A stretch of 64,000 bases of DNA from Aphanocapsa lilacina HA4352-LM1 (GCA_019359725.1 JAHHGR010000003.1:1-64000), one strand, 5' to 3'. Positions 45,118 to 54,306 are shown, counted from the first letter of the stretch. The notes: generated by a model not told the origin, from the sequence alone. Made by a program: numbers and translations.

Positions 45118-46509
45118 ATGTATTACCTTGCCACCGAAGAGTGCCAACGCCTGCCTTGCCCGCTGGCTGAGCGCTACACTGTCGTCAACCGCTCTCCGCT
45201 GGTGGTGCGCGACCTTTACCCGGAGCGCGAAAGTACCCCCCCCGATACCATGCTGGACACGGCTCAGCCTTACCAACGCCTCAACCCATGGCGCTGGGCG
45301 ATCCCGGAGGTGCATACCCAGATCACCCCCGGCCGGTGCCTGTTGCTCGAAAACGCACCACTGGAGGAGGACGGCGCTCCCTGGCCCACCTTGGGGCAGG
45401 TCTGGCCCGCAGCGAAGCCGCTGCGGCAGTTGGGCTGGCTGTTGCAACTGGCGCAACTTTGGGAGCCGTGTTGCCGGCAGCAGGTCGTCTCTTCGCTGCT
45501 CGCGTCGGCCAATATCGGCGTGCGGGGCTGGCAGGTGCGCCTGTTTTATCTCACGCACGACCGGGCACCGGTATCTTTGCAGACATTGGGGGCAAGCTGG
45601 CTCTCGCTCACACCGATGGCGGACGAGCTATGCGCCGTGGTCCAAGCACTCGCAGCCGGAAAATTCGATCGACTGGACGCACTGGTGGCGGCGCTGGAAG
45701 TCCTGGCGGCACAGATGAACACCGGTTGTCGGGTGCAGGCGGTAACCAGCGCCACCCACCCGGGGCGCCGGGAGCAGAACGAAGATTGTCTAGCTTACGA
45801 TCCCCAGGGCCGCTTCGCCGTGGTCTGCGACGGCATGGGCGGACACGAAGGGGGCAAACTCGCCAGTTTTCTGGCCATCTCTTCGCTTCAGCAGGACTTT
45901 GCCTGCTTGAGCTATCAGGATTTCCCCCCCTCCGAGCTGCGCACTCAACTGGCCAATGCGGCGCAGCGGGCCCACCAGCGGCTATGGCGGCTCAACCAGC
46001 GGCAGGGGCGCAGCGGGCGGCGGCAGATGGGTACGACCGTGGCAGCCTGCTTTTTGAGGGGACCGTTGCTGCACACGGTGCATGTGGGCGACAGTCGCGT
46101 CTATCTCATCGACCGGCGGCACTGCCAGCAATTGAGCGTCGATGACGATGTGCTCAATCTGGAGGTGAGTCTGGCGCGCACCACCCGCCGGGCGCTGCAC
46201 CGGAAGTCCGGCAGCGGCAGGCTGACCCAGGCGCTTGGGGTGATTCCTCCGAATGACCTCAAGCCCACCACCCAAAGCTTTTTGCTTCCGGAAGATTGTC
46301 TGGTGCTGCTGTGCAGCGACGGACTCTCGGACGGCGACTTTGTGGAACGCCACTGGCGCGAGGCGTTTTTGCCATTGCTCGATAGGGGCAGTCTCGAAGC
46401 TGCGGGCGCTGCGCTCGTTGAAATGGCCCTTTTGGAGCTGGGGCACGACAACATCTCGTTCGTGCTGCTCAAGTACGCCGCTGCTGCGCCCCGCACCGAT
46501 GCCGGCTGA
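45118..46509 (+). CDS. PP2C-family protein serine/threonine phosphatase
   Basis: 463 residues from ATG 45118; 47 codons upstream are unrelated. The first 240 residues are a cyanobacterial-type N-terminal region of unknown fold, starting MYYLATEECQRLPCP. The PP2C domain follows: SATHPGRREQNEDCLAYDP, VVCDGMGGHEGG (metal-binding Asp and Gly), TTVAACFLRGPLLHTVHVGDSRVY, LCSDGLSDGDF and GHDNISFVLL. Mn2+/Mg2+-dependent dephosphorylation of phospho-Ser/Thr. The only Ser/Thr kinase in the window lies 1.2 kb away on the other strand, so the two may act on shared targets. Confidence 0.9.
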   Translation: MYYLATEECQRLPCPLAERYTVVNRSPLVVRDLYPERESTPPDTMLDTAQPYQRLNPWRWAIPEVHTQITPGRCLLLENAPLEEDGAPWPTLGQVWPAAKPLRQLGWLLQLAQLWEPCCRQQVVSSLLASANIGVRGWQVRLFYLTHDRAPVSLQTLGASWLSLTPMADELCAVVQALAAGKFDRLDALVAALEVLAAQMNTGCRVQAVTSATHPGRREQNEDCLAYDPQGRFAVVCDGMGGHEGGKLASFLAISSLQQDFACLSYQDFPPSELRTQLANAAQRAHQRLWRLNQRQGRSGRRQMGTTVAACFLRGPLLHTVHVGDSRVYLIDRRHCQQLSVDDDVLNLEVSLARTTRRALHRKSGSGRLTQALGVIPPNDLKPTTQSFLLPEDCLVLLCSDGLSDGDFVERHWREAFLPLLDRGSLEAAGAALVEMALLELGHDNISFVLLKYAAAAPRTDAG

Positions 46510-46813
46510 CCCGCGCGCTGCCGTGAAGCGCCTGTAGCTGGGGCCTTGCTGGAATAATTTCGTCCTGCACATTTGGTAGGCTTGCCCGGCTGCTGGTGCA
46601 CTACCGGCGGAGAGAGGATTGAGAATCTGCTGAAGTCAGCGCCCCCGGAGTGGCGGGTGGTGCTGTGCGAATCGCGGATACGCAGGCGGCCCAAAAGCTT
46701 GCAAGTCCGTGCGCAATTCTCAGATCATTTCCGGAAATGGAACCTTCGGGAAAAAATTACAATGAAGCTAATCTCTTCACAGTAATTGAGTACTCTTCAT
46801 TTTGGAGTGAGTG
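46510..46813. other. Gene-free accessory stretch downstream of the phosphatase
   Basis: About 300 bp without a supported gene, grading from GC-rich to AT-rich. It includes a 14-bp perfect palindrome, CATTTCCGGAAATG, at 46726-46739. No terminator or repeat family was recognised. Confidence 0.5.
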
Positions 46814-47119
46814 CTAGCGAAAGCCGGGAATTGTTTTTGTATCTACTGTCTTGGCTGTTATCCGAGCATTATCGATGCCAGAACTTAGATCTACCTGAAC
46901 TTTGTTGACTGTACTTTCGTAATCAATAAACTGCAAAGCATTATTGTCCTGCCAGGTTAGATTTCCTATTAAAGTATGCACTTTTTTGTACAGAAAAGGG
47001 CTGTAAGATTTGCGTTCTAGATTCACGGCAGGATATATAGGTGCAGGGCAAACGCATACGAAAATGTAGCAGACAGCACATTCAGTGCGGGACGATTTGC
47101 TAGGCTTGCCGAATTTCAT
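46814..47119 (-). CDS. Possible AT-rich small gene, unknown
   Basis: 101 codons with GGAGG eight bases before the ATG. Codon use and base composition are unlike the GC-rich neighbours, and the protein has many Cys near the start (ECAVCYIFVCVCPAP) without a clear pattern. No family recognised. It could be an imported gene or a chance frame in degenerate DNA; the ribosome binding site is the only positive support. Confidence 0.3.
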   Translation of the reverse strand: MKFGKPSKSSRTECAVCYIFVCVCPAPIYPAVNLERKSYSPFLYKKVHTLIGNLTWQDNNALQFIDYESTVNKVQVDLSSGIDNARITAKTVDTKTIPGFR

Positions 47120-47157
47120 CTCTGGAGCCTCCCATGCCTGCCCTACTCGAACACCTG

Positions 47158-47664
47158 CTACGCCCGTTCTCCAGCTATTCTATCCCATAGAACGAAATAT
47201 TCCTGACTCGGATCCTTTCCAATAAAGTGGTTGACTTTACCGGGAAGTGATTGCTCTGCGGACAGAACCGCACCTGGATTTGCTCCCGAAAGGCTCATGC
47301 GCACCACTGCCTGGGTTTGGGCTGTTTGCTCCTTTGTGCTTCGCGTTCCCAAATTGTCCGAACCTAGGCCTTTTGGTTTGCTGAGGGCTATGGTCGCCTC
47401 GGTGGGCATCAAAAATAGGCTGTAACCTCTGCCACGAGATAAAAATCGTACCTGACGATCGGTTTGACCTAGGTTCGCTTCAAAACTCAACGGCAGTTTG
47501 CCGTAGGCTTTCTGAAACTTGTTTTGCAGCGTTGCCGCTTGCGCAGATGGGACGAGATCCGAGTGCGCGAAGTTTTGAGTAATGTGCTTCTGAATCGCGG
47601 ACGCTTGAGTCAGTCCAAGCCCGCAACCGAGCAGCAAGGCCAACGTTAATGTGGAGCGGTGCAT
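47158..47664 (-). pseudogene. Truncated SBBP-type secreted protein (N-terminal part only)
   Basis: 168 codons from ATG 47664. A signal peptide (STLTLALLLGCGLGLTQASA) is followed by the well-known N-terminal region of large SBBP/beta-propeller proteins: GKLPLSFEANLGQTDRQVRFLSRGRGYSLFLMPTEA and ANPGAVLSAEQSLPGKVNHFIGKDPSQ. Full members continue with hundreds of residues of propeller. Here family similarity stops at DPSQ, and the frame ends 14 codons later. Another frame reads RNISFYGIE before a stop, so a frameshift plus deletion is likely. Confidence 0.65.
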
Positions 47665-47758
47665 GTGCGTACCTCTAAAGGCTTTGTGCGGAGAACCTCC
47701 ATGGCCTCCATTCAGGAAAGCGAGAAATTGGTTGCGCGCAGCCCAATATTCAACGCAG

Positions 47759-50350
47759 TCATTGCCTCGGACAATCAGCACCGAGGGCCGCGAGCTTCTT
47801 GACCAGTTCTGTATCACCCGCAGAAAGCCGGCCACGCTTTTGCAGCCCGGCAAACACCGCTTGCCCGCGCCCAAACCACCGACAGGCCTCCGCTCGTTCC
47901 GCAGCCGGATTATCGGTTTTGGCAAGCAGGGAGCGCTTGCGGTGCGCCCGACCGAGCACGGCGTAACTGACGGCTAGATCGATTTGAAGCTGAGCATTAT
48001 CCGGTTCCAAGCGGGCCAACTGCTCGGAAAGACCGAGTGCTTTTCGGTGATAGGCAAGCGCCTGCTCCAGGTCGCCGCTATCTTCAAAAGCTCTGCCAAG
48101 CTGCCCATAAGCAACCAACAAATCTCGGCGGGCGTTCACGTTGTTGGGGTCCAATTTCACCAACTGCTCATTTAAAACGACTGCTTGACGGAGATCCTCC
48201 ACCGCAGCCGGGTTACCGAGTTCACGCCGGATCAGGCCGATTTTTGAGTAATCCAGGGCGTACTGGCGCAGGGCCATGGCGTTCAGCGGTTGGCTCAGGT
48301 GCGCCTGTTTGCTGTACCCCAGAGCTTCTCTGGACTGGGCCAGGGCCTCTTTGGGCCGTCCCATACCCATCAACGTGTCCGAGACGAGACCTGTATAAAT
48401 ATTGAGATCCATCAGCGCCTGGAAACTGTTCGGCTGAGAGCGCGACAGATCTGCGAACAACTGCCCGGCCTGACGATAGGTTGCCAAAGCCTCCTGCGGC
48501 CGCTTCAAGTTGGCGGTGTAGGGATTGCCCTGGAGGTTGGCGAGCTTTTGCAGACCAAGGGCCCACCGTCGTCGTGCGTCAAAATTACTGGAGTCGCCCT
48601 CGGCAAGCGAACGGGCCAGCGCGATAGCCTTGCGGTAGTGCCCCTCGGCTGCAGCCAGATCGCCCTTGAATACCGCCTGCAATTCACCGACATCCAGGTG
48701 AGATTCGGCCAGTTTCAGCTTCGCGGTGGCCGAGCCCGGCTGCGAACCGGCCACTTGGGTGCGCAGTGCCAGCGCCTGGGTGTGACTCTCCAGCGCCCCG
48801 GCCATATCGCCGAGGTTTGGGTAGTTCGGTTTTCCCTGCACATCGCCGACCCGCTGGTAGGCACCGGCCAGTTCGCTCTGGAGCGCCACATCCCCGGCGG
48901 CCTCTTTTTGCAGGCCGCGCAGGTAGCCCAGGGCCTCCCCGACCAGCAGCTTGCGGGCGGGGGTTGTGCCGTTGAGGTCTTTGATGGCGTCGTCGAACTT
49001 GTAGATGAGGGCGTTGGCGAGCCCGCGCACCTGATCGAAGCGGCGTTGGGCGATACCTGCCTGCCAGGCGGTGCCGGCGAACCCCGCGACCAAAGCGAGG
49101 GCCACCAGGGTTCCGGCGGCGACGCCCGCCCGATGGCGGGTGACAAACTTGCCAACTCGGTAGCGAAAATCTCCTTTGTAAGCCTCGACGGGCAATCCTT
49201 CCAGATGGCGGCGGATGTCTTCGCCAAACTGCTCCACCGAGCTGTAGCGCTGCTCGGGTTCTTTGCGCAGCGCCTTGAGCACGATGCAGTCGAGATCGCC
49301 GCGCAGGTCGCGGCGCAGGGTCTGGAGGTTACCGCCCCGGGTTCGGCTTGCCGCCTCGGGCGGGAGCGGCCAGTCGGTGTCGCTTCGGCTTGGGCCGGTC
49401 CCACCGACGGTTTCACTGGGCTTGGCGGGTTCTTGGGTAAGAATGGCGTCGGTCAGTTGCTGGGTGGATTTACCGTCGGTGTCGTAGGGCCGGCGGCCGG
49501 TGAGCAGCTCGTACAGCACCACCCCCAGCGAGTACACGTCCGTGGCCGTCGAAAGCTTGCGGCCAGCCGAGGGTAAAGGATTCACCTGCTCCGGGCTGGC
49601 GTAGGCGAGGGTCAAAAGGCGTACCCCCTGCACCGTCGTGTCGAGGTGAATCGGCGAGCGGGTGGGATCGAGCAGACGGGCGATGCCGAAGTCGAGGAGT
49701 TTCGGTTCGCCCTTGCCGTCCACCAGGATATTGCCGGGTTTGAGGTCGCGGTGGACCACCAGGTTGCGGTGGGCGTACTGTACCGCCGCACAAACTTTTT
49801 GAAATAGTTGCAGGCGTTCGCGGACATTCAGGGCCTGCTGTTCGCAGTAAGCGTCGATGGGCAGGCCTTCGACATACTCCATGACAAAATAGGGCAAACC
49901 CCGGTCGGTCGAACCGCCGTCCAGCAGGCGGGCAATGTTCGGGTGTTCGAGGCTCGCGAGGATCTGCCGCTCGCTAAGAAAGCGCCGCACGATAAAATCG
50001 CTGTCCATGCCCGGTTTAATGAGTTTGAGACAGACGCGCTGCTCGAACTGGGCGTCGGCACGCACCGCCAGGTACACCTCGCTCATGCCGCCTTCGCCGA
50101 CCTTGCCGATCACCAGATAGGAACCGATCCGCCGGGCGTCGCCGAGCGCTCCAAGGGCGGGCAGTTGCCCGGTACCTTCATCGTCGCCGTCATAGAACTC
50201 CAACAACGAGAGCACCTCCCGTTGCAAGTCCTCATCGCCGCCGCAGACAGCCTGTACGAAGGCCGTGCGCCCATCGGCGGGCCGTTCAAGAGCGGCATGA
50301 AACAGTTCGTTGACGCGCTTCCAGGTCTCAGGAGAAGAGGCCATCTTCAT
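47759..50350 (-). CDS. Membrane Ser/Thr protein kinase with extracytoplasmic TPRs
   Basis: 863 residues. The N-terminal 60 residues (WKRVNELFHAALERPADGRTAF, CGGDEDLQREVLSLLEF) match kinases paired with ECF sigma factors in Acidobacteria and Planctomycetes. The kinase domain (about 75-380) has GKVGEGGMSEVY, a VCLKLI Lys, HRDLKPGNI and DFGIARL. A single membrane helix (GVAAGTLVALALVAGFAGTA) lies near residue 440. The C-terminal 400 residues are TPR-like (ALAYHRKALGLSEQLARLEP) and would face outside. It starts 29 bp after the sigma-factor stop, so the two form an operon and the kinase probably controls the sigma factor. Confidence 0.9.
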   Translation of the reverse strand: MKMASSPETWKRVNELFHAALERPADGRTAFVQAVCGGDEDLQREVLSLLEFYDGDDEGTGQLPALGALGDARRIGSYLVIGKVGEGGMSEVYLAVRADAQFEQRVCLKLIKPGMDSDFIVRRFLSERQILASLEHPNIARLLDGGSTDRGLPYFVMEYVEGLPIDAYCEQQALNVRERLQLFQKVCAAVQYAHRNLVVHRDLKPGNILVDGKGEPKLLDFGIARLLDPTRSPIHLDTTVQGVRLLTLAYASPEQVNPLPSAGRKLSTATDVYSLGVVLYELLTGRRPYDTDGKSTQQLTDAILTQEPAKPSETVGGTGPSRSDTDWPLPPEAASRTRGGNLQTLRRDLRGDLDCIVLKALRKEPEQRYSSVEQFGEDIRRHLEGLPVEAYKGDFRYRVGKFVTRHRAGVAAGTLVALALVAGFAGTAWQAGIAQRRFDQVRGLANALIYKFDDAIKDLNGTTPARKLLVGEALGYLRGLQKEAAGDVALQSELAGAYQRVGDVQGKPNYPNLGDMAGALESHTQALALRTQVAGSQPGSATAKLKLAESHLDVGELQAVFKGDLAAAEGHYRKAIALARSLAEGDSSNFDARRRWALGLQKLANLQGNPYTANLKRPQEALATYRQAGQLFADLSRSQPNSFQALMDLNIYTGLVSDTLMGMGRPKEALAQSREALGYSKQAHLSQPLNAMALRQYALDYSKIGLIRRELGNPAAVEDLRQAVVLNEQLVKLDPNNVNARRDLLVAYGQLGRAFEDSGDLEQALAYHRKALGLSEQLARLEPDNAQLQIDLAVSYAVLGRAHRKRSLLAKTDNPAAERAEACRWFGRGQAVFAGLQKRGRLSAGDTELVKKLAALGADCPRQ

Positions 50351-50379
50351 CTCCGGCAGTCTTACACGGCTTTCGGCGT

Positions 50380-50964
50380 CTACGCCCGCGAGCCGATCTC
50401 GCGGGCGAGCCAGGCGCAGGCAAGTTTCCAGTGCCGTTTGACGGTGGATTCTCCCACACCCAGCACTTCTGCGACCTCTTCGACTTTCATCTCACCGAAG
50501 TGACGCATCTCGACAATTTGGCTTTTGAGCGGATCGAGCTCGGCGAGCCGCTTGAGGGCGGCGTCCAAAGCGATCAAACGCTCATCCGGGTCCGGTTCGA
50601 CCTCCACGGGATTGGCAAGCTCCCCGACCGTCTCAAGCGGGACTTTCACCAGGCCGCCACCCCGCTTGGCGGTCAGGCGCGCCCGGGCATGGTCGACCAG
50701 AATATGGCGCATGTTGTTGGCGGCCACGGCCAGAAAATGAGCCCGGTCGCGAAACTGCGGCACGTGCTTCTGGCCGAGCATCTTGAGGTAGGCCTCGCTG
50801 ATCAGTGCAGTCGGCTGCAGGGTGTGATCCGCCCGCTCCTGGCGCACATAATGGATGGCCAGTTTGTGCAATTCGTCGTAAACAAGCGGCGTCAGGGCAG
50901 CAAGGGCTTGGCGGTCGCCTCCGCTCCACTCGTGGAGCAGCGTGGTCACTTCTTTGGGCGGCAC
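50380..50964 (-). CDS. ECF-type RNA polymerase sigma factor (TIGR02999-like)
   Basis: 194 residues from GTG 50964, which has GAGGTG upstream; the frame extends 70 codons but that part is not coding-like. Region 2 reads LVYDELHKLAIHYVRQERADHTLQPTALISEAYLKML and FLAVAANNMRHILVDHARAR. Region 4 reads LDPLKSQIVEMRHFGEMKVEEVAEVLGVGESTVKRHWKLACAWL. This subgroup is usually linked to Ser/Thr kinases rather than anti-sigma factors. No anti-sigma gene is seen; the membrane kinase follows directly. Targets may include the surface-protein genes nearby. Confidence 0.9.
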   Translation of the reverse strand: MPPKEVTTLLHEWSGGDRQALAALTPLVYDELHKLAIHYVRQERADHTLQPTALISEAYLKMLGQKHVPQFRDRAHFLAVAANNMRHILVDHARARLTAKRGGGLVKVPLETVGELANPVEVEPDPDERLIALDAALKRLAELDPLKSQIVEMRHFGEMKVEEVAEVLGVGESTVKRHWKLACAWLAREIGSRA

Positions 50965-51397
50965 GGTCGCACCTCTTACGGGCGGAAGGGTAAAGGACTT
51001 CCGTAAGATTAGAACCCTACTATGAATCTGTATGTTCGGTCCGATACAACCGGTGTCCGAAGCCACCGCCCAAATAGCACTGCTGGGTTGACGAGACGGC
51101 ATTGTCTGGACTCCTATGGCACAGGGTATCGATCGGCGGCTTGCGAAGCGGCAATGCCGGTCGGTCGGCTTCAAAGCCGCTGCCTACCCGGTAAAGACCA
51201 GCCCAGTGACCTGGACCGCACACGGCAATGCGGCCAGTGACCCAGGAGAAATCCAAACACGCGAACGGCTGTCTGGATGCGGCCATTCCCCAGCCAAGAC
51301 CACCAAAGTGGGCCGGCACCAGACTCGCGCTCCAGAGTAATATATACTCGCTTCTGGATCTCGGCTTTTTGTACAGTGGCAGGTTGTTGGAGATGTG
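50965..51397. other. Intergenic stretch upstream of the sigma-factor operon
   Basis: 433 bp. Several frames are open but none has a ribosome binding site, family similarity or consistent coding character. The promoter of the sigma-kinase operon must lie here; no consensus pair was convincing. It may contain decayed remains of a gene continuing from 51398. Confidence 0.5.
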
Positions 51398-51715
51398 TCA
51401 AGGCGGGGAAGGGGGCAGCTCCAAAGCTAAAACCCACGATTCGACCGCCCATCGGGCAGAGGCTGCGTCGAGGCCGACATTGCTGCTCAAACGGCGGATA
51501 AGGTGTGCGTAAGCCGGACAGGGTTTGCCCCCCACGCCATACAACAGCTCCGCAGGTACATTGTGCTTCAAAGCTTCGACCAGCAAATCCACCTCCTCGC
51601 GGTACTGTCCGCAAGCCTGCTGCAGTAACGCCTCGCACAGGCGAGGATGACAGCAGAGCCTTCGGCTGTGAATCTTTACCAACTCGTGCAGTATCTGGCG
51701 TGGAAAGTCTCTCAT
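51398..51715 (-). CDS. Orphan N-terminal adaptor-type domain protein
   Basis: 105 residues from ATG 51715 (MRDFPRQILHELVKIHSRRLCCHPRLCEALLQQACGQYREEVDLLVEALKHNVPAELL, ending ARWAVESWVLALEL). I recognise this as the helical domain often found at the N-terminus of cyanobacterial multidomain proteins, where it precedes WD40, caspase-like or peptidase regions and keeps the ending AARWAVESWALALG. Here the frame stops 6 codons later. It is either a free-standing adaptor or the stump of a longer gene. Confidence 0.6.
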   Translation of the reverse strand: MRDFPRQILHELVKIHSRRLCCHPRLCEALLQQACGQYREEVDLLVEALKHNVPAELLYGVGGKPCPAYAHLIRRLSSNVGLDAASARWAVESWVLALELPPSPP

Positions 51716-51849
51716 GTGCAAATTTCGGGACAAAATAGGCTCTTGGGCTCTGAGGTTTGATCCACGGCTGTTACCAATGCGTGCAAAGAAAACAAAGATG
51801 CTGTTGAGCCACGCGCGTTAAGAAAGACATGGTTTGTGATTGATGAGAC

Positions 51850-54306
51850 TTAGCGCGGACCCCTAATTTCCCAGTTGAGATCGGACTCTGGGTTGACCGT
51901 CACCGGCGAAGAGTAGGCCAAGCCGTCCATGATCCAGATTGTATTGGCGCCCGTGGCCTTGTTGCGCCAAAGAATGTCCGGCTTGCCGTCGCCCGAGTAA
52001 TCGGCAGCCCCGCCGATTTCCCAGTTGAGATCGGACACCGGGTTGACCGTCACCGGCGAAGAGTAGGCCAAGCCGTCCATGATCCAGATTGTATTGGCGC
52101 CCGTGGCCTTGTTGCGCCAAAGAATGTCCGGCTTGCCGTCGTCAGAAAAATCCCCCGTGCCGACGATCTGCCAGTTCGGATCGCCCACGGCGGGATCAAT
52201 CGTCACTGTTGAAGACAGGGTCGTGTCGTTCATGATCCAGATCGAATTTTGGCCGGTGGCACCGTTGCGCCACAGAATGTCGGTCTTGCCGTCGCCCGAA
52301 TAATCGGCAGTCCCGCCGATTATCCAGTTGAGATCGGGCGCCAAAGGGATTGACACAAATGAAGAGACAGTGGTGCTACTCATGAGCCAGAGCAAATTTT
52401 GGCCGGTGACTCTATTGCGCCAAAGAATGTCCGCCTTGCCGTCGGCGTTAAAGTCGCCCTTCAGGATTGAAGGATTTCCACCGCTGCCATTATTGACGAG
52501 TGACAGCGAGATGTTGCCGGCATCGGCGCTGTAGCCATCGACGGCAATACGGTAGGTAACGCCGGCAGTTGCATTGAAAGTGATAAGGCTTGTGAAAATA
52601 TCGGCTCCAAGATTTTCGTCGTCGTTGGAGGCGACTTCAACCAGAGCGTTGACTGCAGAACCTGTATACACTCCCAACAGTGTGTCGAAGTCGCTGCCGG
52701 AAGTGCTGACGGTGACGTTACCCGAGACGGCAGCGGTCCAACTCCACCACAACGATTTGCCGCCGAGATTACCTGCATGGTCGGGCTCACCGGTTTCCTT
52801 GGTCGCATTTGCGGAGTTGGCGGTGACTGTTGCAGAAGCGCCGCTGAGCTGCTGTGCATCGGCAAAATTATCGTTGCTGGAAATACTGCCTGAAAGAAGG
52901 CTCAGCGCCGAGTCCACTTGAATCCGATTTTTGGTAATGCCGTTGCGGGGGTCGGTTATGGGAACACCTGAATTTACCAATGCCTCGACCAGGGCGTCTA
53001 CACCCGCCGTGGGTGCCTTTTGCCGCAGTATGGCCATAGCGCCGGCGACGTGCGGGGCAGCCATGGAGGTTCCACTGTTAGTGGCAAACTGACCGTTAGG
53101 TTCGGAAGAATTGATTGCCTCGCCAGGAGCCAGCAGGGTCAAAATCGAAGCGCTGTTGGAAAAGCTTGATACTGTATCGCTCTTCGTGGTCGATCCGACG
53201 CTGACTGCGGAGGAAACGCACGCAGGATAGCCGATGGCATCGATGTAAGAAGCGTTGCCGGAGGCAATGACTGTGACAATATCGGCTGAAAGCAAGTTAT
53301 CAATGGCGGCTTTGGATGCGCCCTGTTCGATATCGCAATAACTCTGATAATACCCGCCTCCAAGGCTCATGTTGGCCGCGGCGATCTTAAAACTGCTACT
53401 CAGCTCCAAAACCCGCTCAAGACCTTTAATAATGTCGGAATTGTACGCACCTATGCACGGAGCAGGGCGGGGGTCGCAAGATACCTGATCTGGAAGAGTG
53501 GAAAAAACTTGAACGGCAATTAGTGAGGCGTCCTTGGCTACTCCTGAAAAGTCACTGCTTTTGCCGGCGGCGATTCCGGCGACATGGGTGCCGTGGCCGC
53601 AGCCGCTTATATTTGTAGAACAGTCAAGACCGGAATCGGGACTGGTAGAGGCGCTGACACCCCCTGGGCACAAGGAGTAAGACGAACCATTCGAAGCGGT
53701 AGTGGAATAGCAGGCTTCAGAAACAACTTTGCCGCTCAGAAAGGGGTGATTTTTATCTACGCCGGAATCCAACACCGCCACGGCCCAACCGGAACCGGTA
53801 AAGCCCTGCTGAAAGGCGCCGGTTCCCCCTACAAGCGGAACGGACTCGTACAACGAGGGAGCGTTAAGTTGGTCTTCCTCAATAGTCACAACTTCTGGCA
53901 GGGTGCGCAAAAACTGGAGAGCTTCCGGTCCGAGCCGTATAGCAAAATAAGGGATGGCTGCAAAGGGTTTGACCTGCTGTGGTCGGAAGCGGGAAAGCTT
54001 TGAAAGGAGAGTTTCTCGGGCTTGGGCAATGGCGGAGCGCTGTTGACCGGCAACTTTCGCTTCCAGTTTGCCTTCGGGCTCAAAATCGATATTGAGCCGG
54101 ATGATGACGGGCAGCGAACCATTGCGGGTCGCTTTCGGAATCAATTTATCGAAGCGAGCAGCCCGGGTACTGGTGAATACGGCTTCAGGAGCCAACGGCT
54201 CGGCGTTCAGCGGTGCAACCAGGAGCAGCGACGGCAACAGGCCGCACAGCAGCTTTAGTCCGGACAGCACGGCAGACGGATGGGAGGAAGAGGTTATAGA
54301 TCTCAT
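51850..54306 (-). CDS. Secreted subtilase with PPC-like and FG-GAP-like repeats
   Basis: 818 residues. Signal peptide (LKLLCGLLPSLLLVAPLNA). An inhibitor-like prodomain (about 60-150, IPYFAIRLGPEALQFLRTLP). The S8 protease has Asp in AVAVLDSGVDKNHP, His in GHGTHVAGIAAG and Ser in GTSMAAPHVAGAMA, with conserved ANMSLGG. After about residue 480 comes a pre-peptidase-like beta domain (LWWSWTAAVSGNVTVSTSGSDFDTLL). The last 200 residues are four 50-residue FG-GAP-like units (GDGKPDILWRNKATGANTIW). The final eight residues NWEIRGPR recur in the next gene. An exported protease; targets unknown. Confidence 0.9.
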   Translation of the reverse strand: MRSITSSSHPSAVLSGLKLLCGLLPSLLLVAPLNAEPLAPEAVFTSTRAARFDKLIPKATRNGSLPVIIRLNIDFEPEGKLEAKVAGQQRSAIAQARETLLSKLSRFRPQQVKPFAAIPYFAIRLGPEALQFLRTLPEVVTIEEDQLNAPSLYESVPLVGGTGAFQQGFTGSGWAVAVLDSGVDKNHPFLSGKVVSEACYSTTASNGSSYSLCPGGVSASTSPDSGLDCSTNISGCGHGTHVAGIAAGKSSDFSGVAKDASLIAVQVFSTLPDQVSCDPRPAPCIGAYNSDIIKGLERVLELSSSFKIAAANMSLGGGYYQSYCDIEQGASKAAIDNLLSADIVTVIASGNASYIDAIGYPACVSSAVSVGSTTKSDTVSSFSNSASILTLLAPGEAINSSEPNGQFATNSGTSMAAPHVAGAMAILRQKAPTAGVDALVEALVNSGVPITDPRNGITKNRIQVDSALSLLSGSISSNDNFADAQQLSGASATVTANSANATKETGEPDHAGNLGGKSLWWSWTAAVSGNVTVSTSGSDFDTLLGVYTGSAVNALVEVASNDDENLGADIFTSLITFNATAGVTYRIAVDGYSADAGNISLSLVNNGSGGNPSILKGDFNADGKADILWRNRVTGQNLLWLMSSTTVSSFVSIPLAPDLNWIIGGTADYSGDGKTDILWRNGATGQNSIWIMNDTTLSSTVTIDPAVGDPNWQIVGTGDFSDDGKPDILWRNKATGANTIWIMDGLAYSSPVTVNPVSDLNWEIGGAADYSGDGKPDILWRNKATGANTIWIMDGLAYSSPVTVNPESDLNWEIRGPR
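51867..52166 (-). repeat. Two 150-bp tandem repeats in the subtilase C-terminus
   Basis: CCAGTTGAGATCGGA recurs exactly 150 bp apart (51871 and 52021), and the two copies are nearly identical until GTCGCCCGAG diverges to GTCGTCAGAA. Each unit encodes one 50-residue FG-GAP-like repeat, so the duplication keeps the frame. Two older, diverged units precede them. Confidence 0.85.
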
